From: Bacillota bacterium
GTDB taxonomy: Bacteria > Bacillota > Clostridia > Lachnospirales > Lachnospiraceae
Reading direction: 5' to 3'
Assembly: GCA_023392615.1 (NCBI GenBank)
Contig: JAEVYT010000014.1
Location: forward strand, 16,869 to 80,868
DNA: 64,000 bases
Made by a program: the position numbers and the translations under genes. The notes beneath the pieces were generated by a model. The model had not been told where the DNA came from, did not search any database, and saw nothing but the letters and a program-made list of their open reading frames with translations. Position 1 is the first letter of the stretch. Each line of letters opens with the position of its first letter. Shown piece by piece: positions 18,436 to 28,174 of this stretch.

Positions 18436-19662
18436 TCACTCTCTGTTTTTTTCTCTTTCGTCACATGCGGACTTAATTCTTTCATATGCAATTTCGGTAT
18501 TAAAATATTTAATCAGATACTGTCTGCTATTTTCTTTCTTTCCTTCCAATTCTTCTTTTCGGATGCATATGTCATCTAATATATTTTGATACTTTGTGAT
18601 ATCATTACTCTCACACCACCAACCAAAACCACCATCTAAAATAGTAACTCCTATATCACTGTTACAATCCGTTGCAGCAAAAATGGGCAGACCAAGATTC
18701 ATATAATCAAGTATTCTGGATGGATAATTCGGTATCGTAAAACGATGATCCAAAAAAATCAACCCAACATCACATGCTCCAATCAGCTCACCAAGCTCCT
18801 CTTTCCGCTTATAATTATAAATTGAAACATTCTTATCAATTTCATTATCAAGCTCTTGCAATTTATAATAATCAGTACCCGATCCGCAGATTACAAAGTG
18901 TCGATCATTTTTGCTTTTATTGTTTTTTAATACCTGAATAATAAAAGCAACATCCTGAGGTTTTCCAAAATTGCCACAACAGATAAAGATAATCTTATTC
19001 AAAGGTATCTGATACTTTTCACGAAGATATATTATATTCGGAGTCTGCTTTATACTCGGATCAATTGTATTCGGACAAATCTCCAACTTATTACAATCGA
19101 TAGAGTCATAATGAGTTTTGACATACTCTATATTTGCTTGTGACATACAACCAATTCGATCCGAGATCTGGTATAAACTCTTTTCCTTGTACTGGAAATA
19201 CGCAGTAACAATCCACCTCCATCCACTCTTCTTAAGAATACCTAGATCTAATGCATTCTGTGGAAATATATCCTTTAGCATCAAATATGCACAGGCCTGA
19301 TCTCTCTTTTTTATATAGCGGATTGTATTGACCAAAGTAATTGGCGGTGTTGCGTATAAAATAAGATCAAATTTTATATCCCTTACGTGCTTTTTGATTG
19401 CAAGTTTAAATTGTGTACCAATGAATATTGTTGTGATTCCTTTTTCTAATATATTTGTTTTCGTTATATTACCGGTTCTGATTCGAAGAACATCGATATC
19501 GCATTCCTTCGTTATTTGTGTAGGTAAACCATGACGCCTCTCTCTAGCACATATTACCAATACATGATGTCCATGATTTGTAAAGCAGCGTAATAAATCC
19601 GGATACATGCCCCTCTCCTCTAAATTGGATAATTCCCCAATGGATAGAAATAGAATATTCAT
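18436..19662 (-). CDS. GT4-type glycosyltransferase (WbuB/WcaI-like)
   Basis: 408 residues. It begins MNILFLSIGELSNLEERGMY, shows DLILYATPPITLVNTIRYI and LMLKDIFPQNALDLGIL near 150 (a WbuB/FnlD-like segment), then FICCGNFGKPQDVAFIIQVL and IPNYPSRILDYMNLGLPIFA. WbuB-type enzymes transfer L-FucNAc-type sugars, which fits the CapE/FnlA dehydratase just upstream, though that match is inference. The ATG overlaps the stop of the dehydratase gene in an ATGA junction. Confidence 0.82.
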   Translation of the reverse strand: MNILFLSIGELSNLEERGMYPDLLRCFTNHGHHVLVICARERRHGLPTQITKECDIDVLRIRTGNITKTNILEKGITTIFIGTQFKLAIKKHVRDIKFDLILYATPPITLVNTIRYIKKRDQACAYLMLKDIFPQNALDLGILKKSGWRWIVTAYFQYKEKSLYQISDRIGCMSQANIEYVKTHYDSIDCNKLEICPNTIDPSIKQTPNIIYLREKYQIPLNKIIFICCGNFGKPQDVAFIIQVLKNNKSKNDRHFVICGSGTDYYKLQELDNEIDKNVSIYNYKRKEELGELIGACDVGLIFLDHRFTIPNYPSRILDYMNLGLPIFAATDCNSDIGVTILDGGFGWWCESNDITKYQNILDDICIRKEELEGKKENSRQYLIKYFNTEIAYERIKSACDEREKNRE

Positions 19663-20699
19663 ATTGCCTGCCCCGTTGAGAGCCCGGAGAAAGAGGCTAA
19701 TTCTTGTTTAATATAATCCAGTTGTAATAATTTTTCTTTGATCTCTACCACATTCAATCTAGTTGTATTATTGGAATTATATTCTTCTTGTGAGGATAGG
19801 ATCATACTTCCTTCAACAAAATACTTATCATAGTTTAAGTCCCTTTTATCTGCAGGTATTCGGTAGAAGCTACCCATATCCTGAGCCACCATATACTCTT
19901 CTTTTGTTAATAGTGTCTCATATAGCTTTTCACCATGTCTCGTTCCTATAATTTTAATCTCTGACTCAGATCGAAATATTTCTTTTACTGCCTGTGCTAA
20001 ATCACCTATTGTCGATGCCGGGGCCTTCTGAACCATGATATCCCCCGACTGTGCATGTTCAAATGCAAACAGCACTAATTCCACTGCTTCCTCCAAGGAC
20101 ATTAAGAATCTTGTCATATTCGGATTTGTAATTGTGATAGGTTGATTGTTCTTGATTTGATCTATAAAAAGTGGAATTACCGACCCCCTTGATGCCATCA
20201 CATTTCCATATCTGGTACCACAGATTAATGTTTGCTCAGGCTCTACTACCTTTGACTTAGCGATAAATACTTTTTCCAACATAGCTTTTGAAATCCCCAT
20301 CGCATTAATAGGATAAGCAGCCTTATCTGTAGAGAGACATATGACTTTTTTAACTCCATAATCTATGGCAACATTAAGGACATTATCCGTCCCAAGAACA
20401 TTGGTTTTTACCGCCTCCAACGGGAAAAATTCACATGAAGGAACTTGTTTTAATGCAGCTGCATGAAATATATAATCCACATCATGCATTGCATTTTTAA
20501 TTGACTGAATATCACGTACATCTCCAATATAGTATTTAATTTTATCTTCTTTATAATAACGACGCATATCGTCTTGCTTTTTTTCGTCACGAGAAAATAT
20601 TCTGATTTCTTTTAAATCGGTGTTAAGAAACCTCTTAAGAACAGCATTCCCAAAGCTTCCTGTACCCCCTGTAATCAGAAGTGTCTTATTCTGAAACAT
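19659..20699 (-). CDS. capE: UDP-GlcNAc 4,6-dehydratase/epimerase (CapE/FnlA-like)
   Basis: 346 residues of the polysaccharide biosynthesis dehydratase family. LLITGGTGSFGNAVLKRF binds NAD(P). LSTDKAAYPINAMGISK is the modified catalytic motif typical of CapE/FnlA, where Met or an equivalent replaces the usual Tyr of the YxxxK pair. Related enzymes convert UDP-GlcNAc to a 4-keto-6-deoxy-L-arabino-hexulose, first step to L-FucNAc or L-QuiNAc sugars. The partners CapF/CapG are not in the window. GGAGGTGTAATC precedes the ATG, inside the end of the acyltransferase gene. Confidence 0.87.
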   Translation of the reverse strand: MFQNKTLLITGGTGSFGNAVLKRFLNTDLKEIRIFSRDEKKQDDMRRYYKEDKIKYYIGDVRDIQSIKNAMHDVDYIFHAAALKQVPSCEFFPLEAVKTNVLGTDNVLNVAIDYGVKKVICLSTDKAAYPINAMGISKAMLEKVFIAKSKVVEPEQTLICGTRYGNVMASRGSVIPLFIDQIKNNQPITITNPNMTRFLMSLEEAVELVLFAFEHAQSGDIMVQKAPASTIGDLAQAVKEIFRSESEIKIIGTRHGEKLYETLLTKEEYMVAQDMGSFYRIPADKRDLNYDKYFVEGSMILSSQEEYNSNNTTRLNVVEIKEKLLQLDYIKQELASFSGLSTGQAI

Positions 20700-20701
20700 G
20701 A

Positions 20702-21334
20702 TTACACCTCCATACGTCTAGCCGGGATACCGATATAGGTGCCCGAAGCTACGATATCTTTTATAACGACTGCACCTGCACCAATGATACAGTCACTCGA
20801 AATATTTATATTATTTTTAATAATACTCCCAATCCCAAGCCACGTGTTATTCCCAATGGTTACCTTTCCTGCCGTATGAACTCCCGGTGATATATGAACA
20901 TAATCTCCTATGACATTATCATGATCAACCGTAGAACCGGTATTGATAATACACCCTATCCCCATTCTAGTACAGCAATTAATCACAACTCCAGGCATAA
21001 TGACGGTACCCATACCAATCTCCACATCCCTACCAATTACAGAATTTGGATGTATTAATGTTGGTAAATGAGCACCCACGCCCATAAGCTCTTCCATCAG
21101 TTTTTTTCTTGTTGCTTGGTTTCCGATGCCGACGAATATATCAAAATCTTTACAATATTGAAAAACGGAATTAATATTCCCTATAATTTCTAATCCCATG
21201 ATTGATTGAACTGATGAATTATCATCTAGAAATGCGATCCGTTTCCACTGGTACATATTCATCGCTATATCGCTTAATACTTTACCATGTCCGCCGGCAC
21301 CAATGATAAGAAGTTGATCTAAATTCTTGTTCAT
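20702..21334 (-). CDS. NeuD/PglD-type sugar O- or N-acyltransferase
   Basis: 210 residues. The N-terminal 75 residues form a small Rossmann-like domain (LLIIGAGGHGKVLSDIA) that holds the nucleotide sugar in PglD. The rest is a left-handed beta helix of hexapeptide repeats (for example IGRDVEIGMGTVIMPGVVI, VHISPGVHTAGKVTIGNNTW) with a catalytic His in STVDHDNVIG. It would transfer an acetyl group from acetyl-CoA to a UDP-amino sugar or to a glycan sugar. It lies between the PHP phosphatase and the CapE-like dehydratase in the operon. Confidence 0.87.
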   Translation of the reverse strand: MNKNLDQLLIIGAGGHGKVLSDIAMNMYQWKRIAFLDDNSSVQSIMGLEIIGNINSVFQYCKDFDIFVGIGNQATRKKLMEELMGVGAHLPTLIHPNSVIGRDVEIGMGTVIMPGVVINCCTRMGIGCIINTGSTVDHDNVIGDYVHISPGVHTAGKVTIGNNTWLGIGSIIKNNINISSDCIIGAGAVVIKDIVASGTYIGIPARRMEV

Positions 21335-21395
21335 ATCAAAACAACTCCGTTACTAATCATCACACGCATATTGAATTCTCTTGTTGATATTATTA

Positions 21396-22112
21396 TTAAA
21401 TTATATAGTTTTTCTCTTCTCTTAATATAACTCCATCTACGATAGACTGAGCATTGCGCATTAAAATCTCACAATAATCTCTTCCAAATTTATTCTCAAT
21501 TTTTTTATATGCAATATCTATAGTTGGCGGCCTGACTGTCATATTATGGCAATCACTTGAGAGTACGTCGATATAACCTCGCTTCAAATACCGAACTATA
21601 CGTCCCCAATTATTTTCATCCAATACGGAGGACGAATTCAACTGTATCACACATCCCAAATCGATTAATCTCTTAATACTTTTTATATTTTTCTTTACAT
21701 TAGGATAACGCTCAATATGAGCTATAACCGGGTATATATTATAGTAACTCATGAAACGTTCTACTAACTCATATGTTTTCTCGTTCCATTTACTATACGG
21801 TAATTCTGTTAATAGATATCTTGTATTACCTATGCATAGCTCATTTAAATCGGGGTAATGAAATAAATATTCATGCAATAAGGTCTCGCTTCCGGGTATT
21901 AATGATATATGAGTATCCTTTAGTAAAGACATCGACTGGTCTCTCTTTTTGATGAAATCCTCAAGTGATAGCTGTGTCGGATTAAAATGAGGAGTACAGA
22001 CTACCGTGGAGATATTTTGATTCAAAAGAGATTTGATTAGCAACATTGATTCCTCTACTGACTGAGCTCCATCATCAACATTCGGCAAAATATGCGTATG
22101 AAGATCAACCAT
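21396..22112 (-). CDS. cpsB: PHP-type protein tyrosine phosphatase (CpsB/YwqE)
   Basis: About 238 residues. VDLHTHILPNVDDGA opens a PHP metal-binding domain; further ligands are seen in CTPHFNPTQ, GSETLLHEY, VIAHIERYP and SSDCHNMTVR. CpsB/YwqE enzymes dephosphorylate the tyrosine tail of the cognate BY-kinase and so set chain length and output. The start at 22112 puts the HTH motif in its usual place and overlaps the kinase stop by 8 bases; the longer frame to 22172 only extends into the kinase gene. No strong ribosome site is seen, so coupling is likely. Confidence 0.9.
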   Translation of the reverse strand: MVDLHTHILPNVDDGAQSVEESMLLIKSLLNQNISTVVCTPHFNPTQLSLEDFIKKRDQSMSLLKDTHISLIPGSETLLHEYLFHYPDLNELCIGNTRYLLTELPYSKWNEKTYELVERFMSYYNIYPVIAHIERYPNVKKNIKSIKRLIDLGCVIQLNSSSVLDENNWGRIVRYLKRGYIDVLSSDCHNMTVRPPTIDIAYKKIENKFGRDYCEILMRNAQSIVDGVILREEKNYII

Positions 22113-23499
22113 TATTATTTTTATAGTAATAATAACTAGATCTTGACTTTTTACCCCGTTCAGTCGAAACACCGTTAATTACAAAACCCAGAATATTTGC
22201 CTCAGCCAGGTTATATTTTGTCATTGCTTTATTAATATTTGGATGTGATGTAATCTTTTCTCGTACCACAATAACCACGCCATCTACAACCTTCGCTAGA
22301 CTGAGTGCATCTGATACAACATTTACCGGTGGAGAATCAATAATGATATAATCATAATTTTTCTCGAGACGGCTAATTACTTCTTCCATCTGTTTACTTC
22401 CAAGCAATTCAGATGGATTTGGTGGTATGGAACCCATCGGAATCACATGTAGATTTTCATATTTGGTTTGTCGCACCGTTTCAAATTCATTCATCATCCC
22501 GGATAACACATCACTGATTCCCGGTTTACTTTTAATTTTAAAAAAGGAATGAATTTTTCCTTTTCTTAAATCACAATCAAGTAGCAACACCTTCGCACCC
22601 ATTTGTGCAATTGTAATCGCAATATTGGTACTGGTAGTACTCTTACCATCTTCAGGTAATGGACTGCTAATAATGATTTTTTTACAACCGGATTTAAGAA
22701 TTGTAAACCGAAGATTCGTTCTCAGCTCGTTGTAAGCTTCACTTACTTCGAATTTCTTTTCATCATCAACAACCCCACTATTATTCTGTGTATTTGGACC
22801 TGAAATCAATTTTAATAATCGGAATTTGTTAGTAAAACTGCTACTGTAACTCGGTATTGCCCCAATAACGGGAATTTGATATTTTTTTAATAAGTCCTCG
22901 CTGTTTTTTACACTAGTGTTAAGGATCTCTAATAGGAAACATAGCACGATGGATAACATAAATCCTAAGAATCCACCCACCATTGTATTTCGGGTAATGT
23001 CGGGTCCTGATGGTCCAAGTGGTCGACTCGCTGGGTCAACTACTGATATTTTAGCTGAACTCATTATACTTTTTATCCAACTTGGCGCAACTTCTTCTAT
23101 CGCTTTGGCTATATTATAAGAATCATCTGGGCTTAGTGAGGTCACACTTATGCGAAATAATTCTGTATTATTTACGATTTCGATGTTGGTCATAGCTTGT
23201 AATTGATCAGCATTATAAGTTAAATCACCTTCTGAACTGACGCTTTTATAAAAAGCTTTTGTTTTTAATAGATATACATAAGTTTCTGTTACCTGTTGAG
23301 CATAAGTTAATTTAGTTAAATCCGCAGAAGATTCGTACTGATTTGGATTAACATACATTTGTACGCTTGCCGTATAAATTGGTTTTGTTACGTGACTGGC
23401 AATAAAATAGAACACGGATAAACCTAAAAAAGTGAAAACAATGATCAGAACTAAACGTTTCGTCAGCATTGCAATTATATCTCCTAAAGAATACTCCAC
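22105..23499 (-). CDS. Wzz/CpsC domain fused to BY-type tyrosine kinase (CpsD)
   Basis: 464 residues. Residues 1-200 form a chain-length regulator with membrane helices near 15-35 and 172-192 around an outer domain. Residues 250-464 form a BY-kinase with Walker A PEDGKSTTS (282-290), Walker A' LLLDCDLRKG and Walker B YIIIDSPPVN. The tail SRSSYYYYKNNNG has four tyrosines (456-459) for autophosphorylation. In many Firmicutes the two halves are separate proteins; here they are joined, as in Proteobacterial Wzc. GTG start after AAGGAGGATAACTAG. This is the first gene of the polysaccharide operon, so its upstream gap (23500-23650) should hold the main promoter; I could not pick a convincing one. 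Confidence 0.92.
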   Translation of the reverse strand: MEYSLGDIIAMLTKRLVLIIVFTFLGLSVFYFIASHVTKPIYTASVQMYVNPNQYESSADLTKLTYAQQVTETYVYLLKTKAFYKSVSSEGDLTYNADQLQAMTNIEIVNNTELFRISVTSLSPDDSYNIAKAIEEVAPSWIKSIMSSAKISVVDPASRPLGPSGPDITRNTMVGGFLGFMLSIVLCFLLEILNTSVKNSEDLLKKYQIPVIGAIPSYSSSFTNKFRLLKLISGPNTQNNSGVVDDEKKFEVSEAYNELRTNLRFTILKSGCKKIIISSPLPEDGKSTTSTNIAITIAQMGAKVLLLDCDLRKGKIHSFFKIKSKPGISDVLSGMMNEFETVRQTKYENLHVIPMGSIPPNPSELLGSKQMEEVISRLEKNYDYIIIDSPPVNVVSDALSLAKVVDGVVIVVREKITSHPNINKAMTKYNLAEANILGFVINGVSTERGKKSRSSYYYYKNNNG

Positions 23500-23644
23500 C
23501 TAGTTATCCTCCTTATATCATGTTGTTAAACTATATCAAAAATGAACAATGCTATTTCTCCATATATCTTATGTTTACGTGAAGTAATGAGTTCCTTACC
23601 TTTCAAATTAGTAGAAGAAACATCTATAACAAATGTAAAATGAC

Positions 23645-23691
23645 AAAAAAATACTGTTGAAAAGATTTAATCTATTAGTACTTTTCAACAG
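23645..23691 (-). terminator. Rho-independent terminator
   Basis: Perfect 11-bp arms CTGTTGAAAAG (23654-23664) and CTTTTCAACAG (23681-23691). On the minus strand the stem is followed by TATTTTTTTG. It ends the phosphodiesterase operon just before the polysaccharide operon. Confidence 0.85.
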
Positions 23692-23708
23692 CGTTATATT
23701 TTAATATT

Positions 23709-25010
23709 TTAAAAATCTCTCCAATCAAATATCTCATCCAGAATATGACCGTCACATTGGTCAAATTGAAGACCTAGTATTTTTGCCATCGTAGGAGCTA
23801 TATCGGTCATTTCTACTTCTCCAATATTATAACCTTTCTTAATTCCCGTACCAGACATTAGGAGATTACATCGATACTCCGGTTTTGTTGGCAAATATCC
23901 ATGTGTTGCATACTGCTCTCCAAGTTCCCATAAATCTATAACAGTTGGATCATCTATATTATCTTCAAAGCTATAGCCCTTCTTGGCTTCAACCATATAT
24001 TGAACCCAGGGAATTACATGGAAATCATTCAACTCATTTCTGGATATAATCTTCTCAATACCTAGTCTATCATCCATCATCGCATCTTCAAGAATTGATA
24101 GAGCTAATCTTTTCGCTTCCTCATCGCCCTCTTTAATATGCAGATATGCACTTCCACCTGCATTTTGAAAATAGGCTCTCCATTTTAAGTTACCATCTTC
24201 TTCATAAATCAGTCCGTTCTTTTTCAACAAGGTATTTAAGGCTACTTTATATCTTACATTTATTTGACCATGGTCTCCCAAAACCAGAAATACTGTATCC
24301 TTCCTAATACCTGCCTGATCCACAGCTCTAATAATATCTCCAATTCTCCGATCCATGCGTGCTATCACCAGTTCTACTTCTATACTATCAGTACCATGTT
24401 CATGTTTTGCATCATCCAAATCAATCATATGCATCATAAATAGATTAGGTTTATACTTTTTAATTGTTTCAACTGCGCACTTTGTCGTAAAATCATCCAG
24501 AAATGGCTGATTAATACCGTTGCGATCTCGACCAAACTTCAACTCCATTTCAATACTATATAATGGTGTACCATTCATTAATGACTTGATAATCTGATTT
24601 TCATTTTTAATTGCTCTAATTTCAGGAATATTATGATTAATCATGGCTTTTCCGGTAGCAGGCCATAGCAGGGCAGCCGTTTTGAGCTTATTTCTTCTCG
24701 CTACATCATATATAGTCGGAACATTTATGTCTCTTCGGAACCAAAACCAACGTTGATCCTCCTCTTGCACAAACGGTTGAAAAGGATTATTATGATAGAT
24801 CCCATGTCGATCCGGATACACTCCAGTAACCATTGTAGAATGTACTACATAGGTTAAGGAAGGATAGACACTTTTTAATTTCGTGCTATATGACCCATCT
24901 TGAAGCAGGCGAGCTAGATTAGGTTGCTTGATTGCTCTATCCCAGTTATCCTCTGAAAATGCATCATATGATATTACAATCAGATGTTTTGCAATTTGTG
25001 AATCGTTCAA
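23709..25010 (-). CDS. nucleotide pyrophosphatase/phosphodiesterase (alkaline phosphatase superfamily)
   Basis: 433 residues of the type I phosphodiesterase/NPP family. Metal and nucleophile sites can be followed: VISYDAFSED, the nucleophile region VVHSTMVTGVYPDRHG, DLDDAKHEHG, LGDHGQINV and the late YATHGYLPTKPEY. No signal peptide, so it is probably cytoplasmic. NPP enzymes split phosphodiesters, and some release phosphocholine or similar from glycerophosphodiesters, which fits this operon. It starts at TTG, 1 base after the transporter stop, with GGGAGAGTTAGT in front. The exact substrate is inferred only from the neighbours. Confidence 0.82.
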   Translation of the reverse strand: MNDSQIAKHLIVISYDAFSEDNWDRAIKQPNLARLLQDGSYSTKLKSVYPSLTYVVHSTMVTGVYPDRHGIYHNNPFQPFVQEEDQRWFWFRRDINVPTIYDVARRNKLKTAALLWPATGKAMINHNIPEIRAIKNENQIIKSLMNGTPLYSIEMELKFGRDRNGINQPFLDDFTTKCAVETIKKYKPNLFMMHMIDLDDAKHEHGTDSIEVELVIARMDRRIGDIIRAVDQAGIRKDTVFLVLGDHGQINVRYKVALNTLLKKNGLIYEEDGNLKWRAYFQNAGGSAYLHIKEGDEEAKRLALSILEDAMMDDRLGIEKIISRNELNDFHVIPWVQYMVEAKKGYSFEDNIDDPTVIDLWELGEQYATHGYLPTKPEYRCNLLMSGTGIKKGYNIGEVEMTDIAPTMAKILGLQFDQCDGHILDEIFDWRDF

Positions 25011-25011
25011 A

Positions 25012-26265
25012 CTAACTCTCCCTCGCTACAGTAGTTTTGTTAAAATCTTTAGGTAATATTAAAAATACTAAAAAGCCACAAATAAATAAAGGTATGATTG
25101 ATAGGATACTCATTCTTGCATCCCCCGTAACTTGTGTTGTAAACGCCATAACAGACGGTCCAATAATGGCAGAAAATTTGCCAAAAACATTATAAAATCC
25201 AAAGAATTCATTGGATTTATCCTTTGGTATAATCTTTGCGTAATATGATCTACTTAGGGATTGAATTCCTCCCTGCGCCGAACCTATCATTGCTCCAAGG
25301 ATGAAAATATGCCATACAGAGGAGATAAAAAAAGCCGCAACACAGGATATGATATAGGTTAAGATACCAATAATAATCATAGTTCTGGCAGAATACTTCT
25401 TAGCGAGAATGCCATAAAGTATAGCACATGGGAAAGCAATAATTTGAATAATTAATAAGATTCCCAGTAAAGTAAAAGTACTTAAGGACTCTCCGCCTAA
25501 TACCGAAGTTGCGTATGGTACCACCATTTTAATAATCGTGTCCACACCATCAATATAGAAAAAGTAAGCCAACAAAAATATAAATACATATTTGTAATGA
25601 GTAATGTTTTTAAAAGTTTTAAAAAGCCTCTTAAAGCTATTCCTTACCGGCTTAGGTTCCGGCTCAATATAATACTTTTGTTTTACATGCCTTAGTAATG
25701 GAATGGTAAAAAGCCCCCACCAAAGTGCGGTAATAATAAAACCGACCTGATAACCAATCACATTATCCATTCCTAAGACAAAGATAAGCGCAAGGCTGAT
25801 TCCAAACGGAATTACACTGAATATATATCCGTAAGCAAAGCCATTCGCAGAAACCTTGTCCATTCTATCCTCACTCGTTATGTCTACGAGAAATGAATCA
25901 TAGAAGATACAGGAGCCGGTAAAGCCTATTGTCGATAGAATAAAGAAAATAATCAGTATTTGCCATTGGCCACTGGAAGGAGGTACAAAGGCCAAAGCTC
26001 CTGTCATAACAATTCCAAGAATTGCGAAGAATAGGAAGAATCGTTTTTTCTTATCCTTGTAGTCAGCTATAGTACCTAAAATTGGACTTAATATTGCAAT
26101 TAAAATACTTGCAATTGAATTATAATACCCTAAACCCATACTACCATTCGTGGTATGAAACATTCCGTAAACAATTGGTAATAATGCAGTGGTAACCGCC
26201 ATGGAATATGCCGAATTACCACAGTCATACATAATCCAGGATCTTTCCTCTTTACTTAATTTCAT
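25012..26265 (-). CDS. UMF1/Atg22-type MFS transporter
   Basis: About 417 residues with twelve hydrophobic segments. The start MKLSKEERSWIMYDCGNSAYS carries the YDxGNSAYS signature of the UMF1 family of MFS proteins, related to vacuolar effluxer Atg22; MIGSAQGGIQSLSRSYYAKI in the second half is also typical (given in part). It probably moves small breakdown products across the membrane. The ATG at 26265 has GGGGGATACACTG in front; the frame is open further up to 26349 but without a site. Upstream gene ends 85 bases away from this ATG. Confidence 0.85.
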   Translation of the reverse strand: MKLSKEERSWIMYDCGNSAYSMAVTTALLPIVYGMFHTTNGSMGLGYYNSIASILIAILSPILGTIADYKDKKKRFFLFFAILGIVMTGALAFVPPSSGQWQILIIFFILSTIGFTGSCIFYDSFLVDITSEDRMDKVSANGFAYGYIFSVIPFGISLALIFVLGMDNVIGYQVGFIITALWWGLFTIPLLRHVKQKYYIEPEPKPVRNSFKRLFKTFKNITHYKYVFIFLLAYFFYIDGVDTIIKMVVPYATSVLGGESLSTFTLLGILLIIQIIAFPCAILYGILAKKYSARTMIIIGILTYIISCVAAFFISSVWHIFILGAMIGSAQGGIQSLSRSYYAKIIPKDKSNEFFGFYNVFGKFSAIIGPSVMAFTTQVTGDARMSILSIIPLFICGFLVFLILPKDFNKTTVARES

Positions 26266-26350
26266 CAGTGTATCCCCCTTCAATAATCTAGCTCCTATTA
26301 TAGCATATTTTAACAGGAAGCAAGCAAAATCAATGTAAAATATAAGCAAT

Positions 26351-27352
26351 TTACTTGTTCAATTTATCTTCAATAAACGCAAAGATCTTAGGATAGTATT
26401 GTTCAATTATATCCGATGTTGCATTATAGATCTCATGCTTTGAATTAGGGATTACAATCAATTTTGTACAATTCGAATGTCTTACAAATCTTGTGTGCCC
26501 TCCCGGTTTTACAGTTGTATCAAGACCTGCCTGAAATAGTAGTGTAGGTGTTTTAACTAATCCTGCATTCTTATGAAGTTTACGAACTGCAACTAAGCTA
26601 GCATAAGCCCAACCATATGAGGCTCCATAAGTTTGATAATTCTCATCCTTTAAACGTTTATCAAACATATATCTGTATCTCTCCTCGGACAAACAGCTGC
26701 TTGTTTTAAAAACCGGCACTCCATCAAATTCACTCTGTCCGATTGCATAGGCCTCATCGGATTTGATAGATCTTAATATCCTCACTGCCACTCTGGCTAT
26801 TGATACAGGAAGTTTTCCAAAATCCATCTCCATCATTGGGGACGTTAATATTGCACATGAGAAAACGTTCGGATGTTCTTCCAAGTATAATGCTCCGATT
26901 GCTCCTCCCATTGAATGTGCATATAAAACAAGCTTCGCTTGTGGTGAATCCTTTAATACAATTTGGTTAATAAATTGATCCAAGTCCCAAACATATTCAT
27001 CATAGGATCGAACATGTACTTTACTTTTATCTTTCACAACTCTCCTGGAATATCCGTGCCCTCTATGATCATGAATATAAACCGAATATCCGGCCTTATA
27101 GAAATAATATATCACCTCTTCGAATTTTTTAGTAAATTCACAAAAACCATGTGATATGACAATTCGTGCCTTTTCTTTGGGATGATGATAACATTCATAA
27201 TAAATTTGACTACCATCATAACTTTTAAAATAGCCGGATTCACAATATTCTTCTAACTCCTTACGAACCTGATTAATCATTCTGTCCTGATACTCATCAT
27301 CTTTTAGAAATATCATATCTTCTTTATACCAAACTGATTTTTCCATAATCAT
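26351..27352 (-). CDS. alpha/beta hydrolase, lysophospholipase/monoglyceride lipase-like
   Basis: 333 residues of the serine aminopeptidase S33/Hydrolase_4 family. Seen in order: oxyanion loop VISHGFCEFTKKFEEV, IHDHRGHGYSRR, nucleophile elbow YAHSMGGAIGALYLEEHP, the acid in LFQAGLDTTVKPGG and the His in NSKHEIYN. It likely removes a fatty acyl chain from lysophospholipids or monoglycerides. Its start overlaps the end of the GDPD gene by about 29 bases, so the two are coupled. An alternative start two codons downstream is equally possible. Confidence 0.87.
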   Translation of the reverse strand: MIMEKSVWYKEDMIFLKDDEYQDRMINQVRKELEEYCESGYFKSYDGSQIYYECYHHPKEKARIVISHGFCEFTKKFEEVIYYFYKAGYSVYIHDHRGHGYSRRVVKDKSKVHVRSYDEYVWDLDQFINQIVLKDSPQAKLVLYAHSMGGAIGALYLEEHPNVFSCAILTSPMMEMDFGKLPVSIARVAVRILRSIKSDEAYAIGQSEFDGVPVFKTSSCLSEERYRYMFDKRLKDENYQTYGASYGWAYASLVAVRKLHKNAGLVKTPTLLFQAGLDTTVKPGGHTRFVRHSNCTKLIVIPNSKHEIYNATSDIIEQYYPKIFAFIEDKLNK

Positions 27353-28073
27353 TCACAACCTTACGTCCTATATCTGGATAATTTGTAATTATTGAATCAA
27401 TTTCATTTTCACATAGTAGTTTCATATCCTGTATATCATTCACTGTCCATACGCGAAGTTTAATCCCCTTTTGTTTACACTCCTGAATAAAGTTAGGGTA
27501 TTGCAAATTATGAATTGCAGGATGTAGCGCTTCCACTTCATATCTTATTGCATAATCAACCATCCCAAGATATCCATCTTCGTATAAAAATCCTGTTTTC
27601 ACCTCAGGGTTCAGTTCTTTTAATTTCATGACACTGTAATGATTGAAGGAAGAATAGATAATCCGATCCTGTAGCCCTATCTTATTCGCTAATGAAAGTA
27701 TCTTCTCCTCCATCTGTGGATAAAAGATAACTCCGTTCTTTAATTCAACATTTATCAATAATTCCTTATCATAAACGAGTTGATAAACCTCTTCCAATGT
27801 CGGTATGTGCACTAAACCATATTCCGGATAGTTCCTATTTACGTTAAGTCCTTTTATGTCCTCATAAGTATAATCCTTCACCCAACCTACACTGTCACTC
27901 ACTCGGTCCACTGTTTCATCATGAATAACAATCAACTGTCCATCCTTTGTCATCTGTACATCCAGTTCGATTCCGTCCGCATCCATATCGATTGCCTTTT
28001 GAAAAGCAACTAATGTATTCTCAGGCGCATATCCGGACGCTCCCCTATGTGCCCATACCGTTGTTCTTTTCAT
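27324..28073 (-). CDS. ugpQ: glycerophosphodiester phosphodiesterase
   Basis: 249 residues, a compact cytoplasmic GDPD. It opens VWAHRGASGYAPENTLVAF and continues GIELDVQMTKDGQLIVIHDE, holding the two catalytic His and the metal-binding Glu and Asp; LINVELKN and LRVWTVND complete the barrel. It hydrolyses deacylated phospholipids to glycerol-3-phosphate and an alcohol. It is the first gene of a four-gene operon with a lysophospholipase, an MFS carrier and an NPP-type phosphodiesterase. Confidence 0.92.
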   Translation of the reverse strand: MKRTTVWAHRGASGYAPENTLVAFQKAIDMDADGIELDVQMTKDGQLIVIHDETVDRVSDSVGWVKDYTYEDIKGLNVNRNYPEYGLVHIPTLEEVYQLVYDKELLINVELKNGVIFYPQMEEKILSLANKIGLQDRIIYSSFNHYSVMKLKELNPEVKTGFLYEDGYLGMVDYAIRYEVEALHPAIHNLQYPNFIQECKQKGIKLRVWTVNDIQDMKLLCENEIDSIITNYPDIGRKVVNDYGKISLV

Positions 28074-28174
28074 TATAACAACTCCTCTATTAATAAAATA
28101 TATGCACTAATACACTTATATGAATTATATCATATTTTTCCACCCACAACTATCCTAACCCAAATTTCATTACA

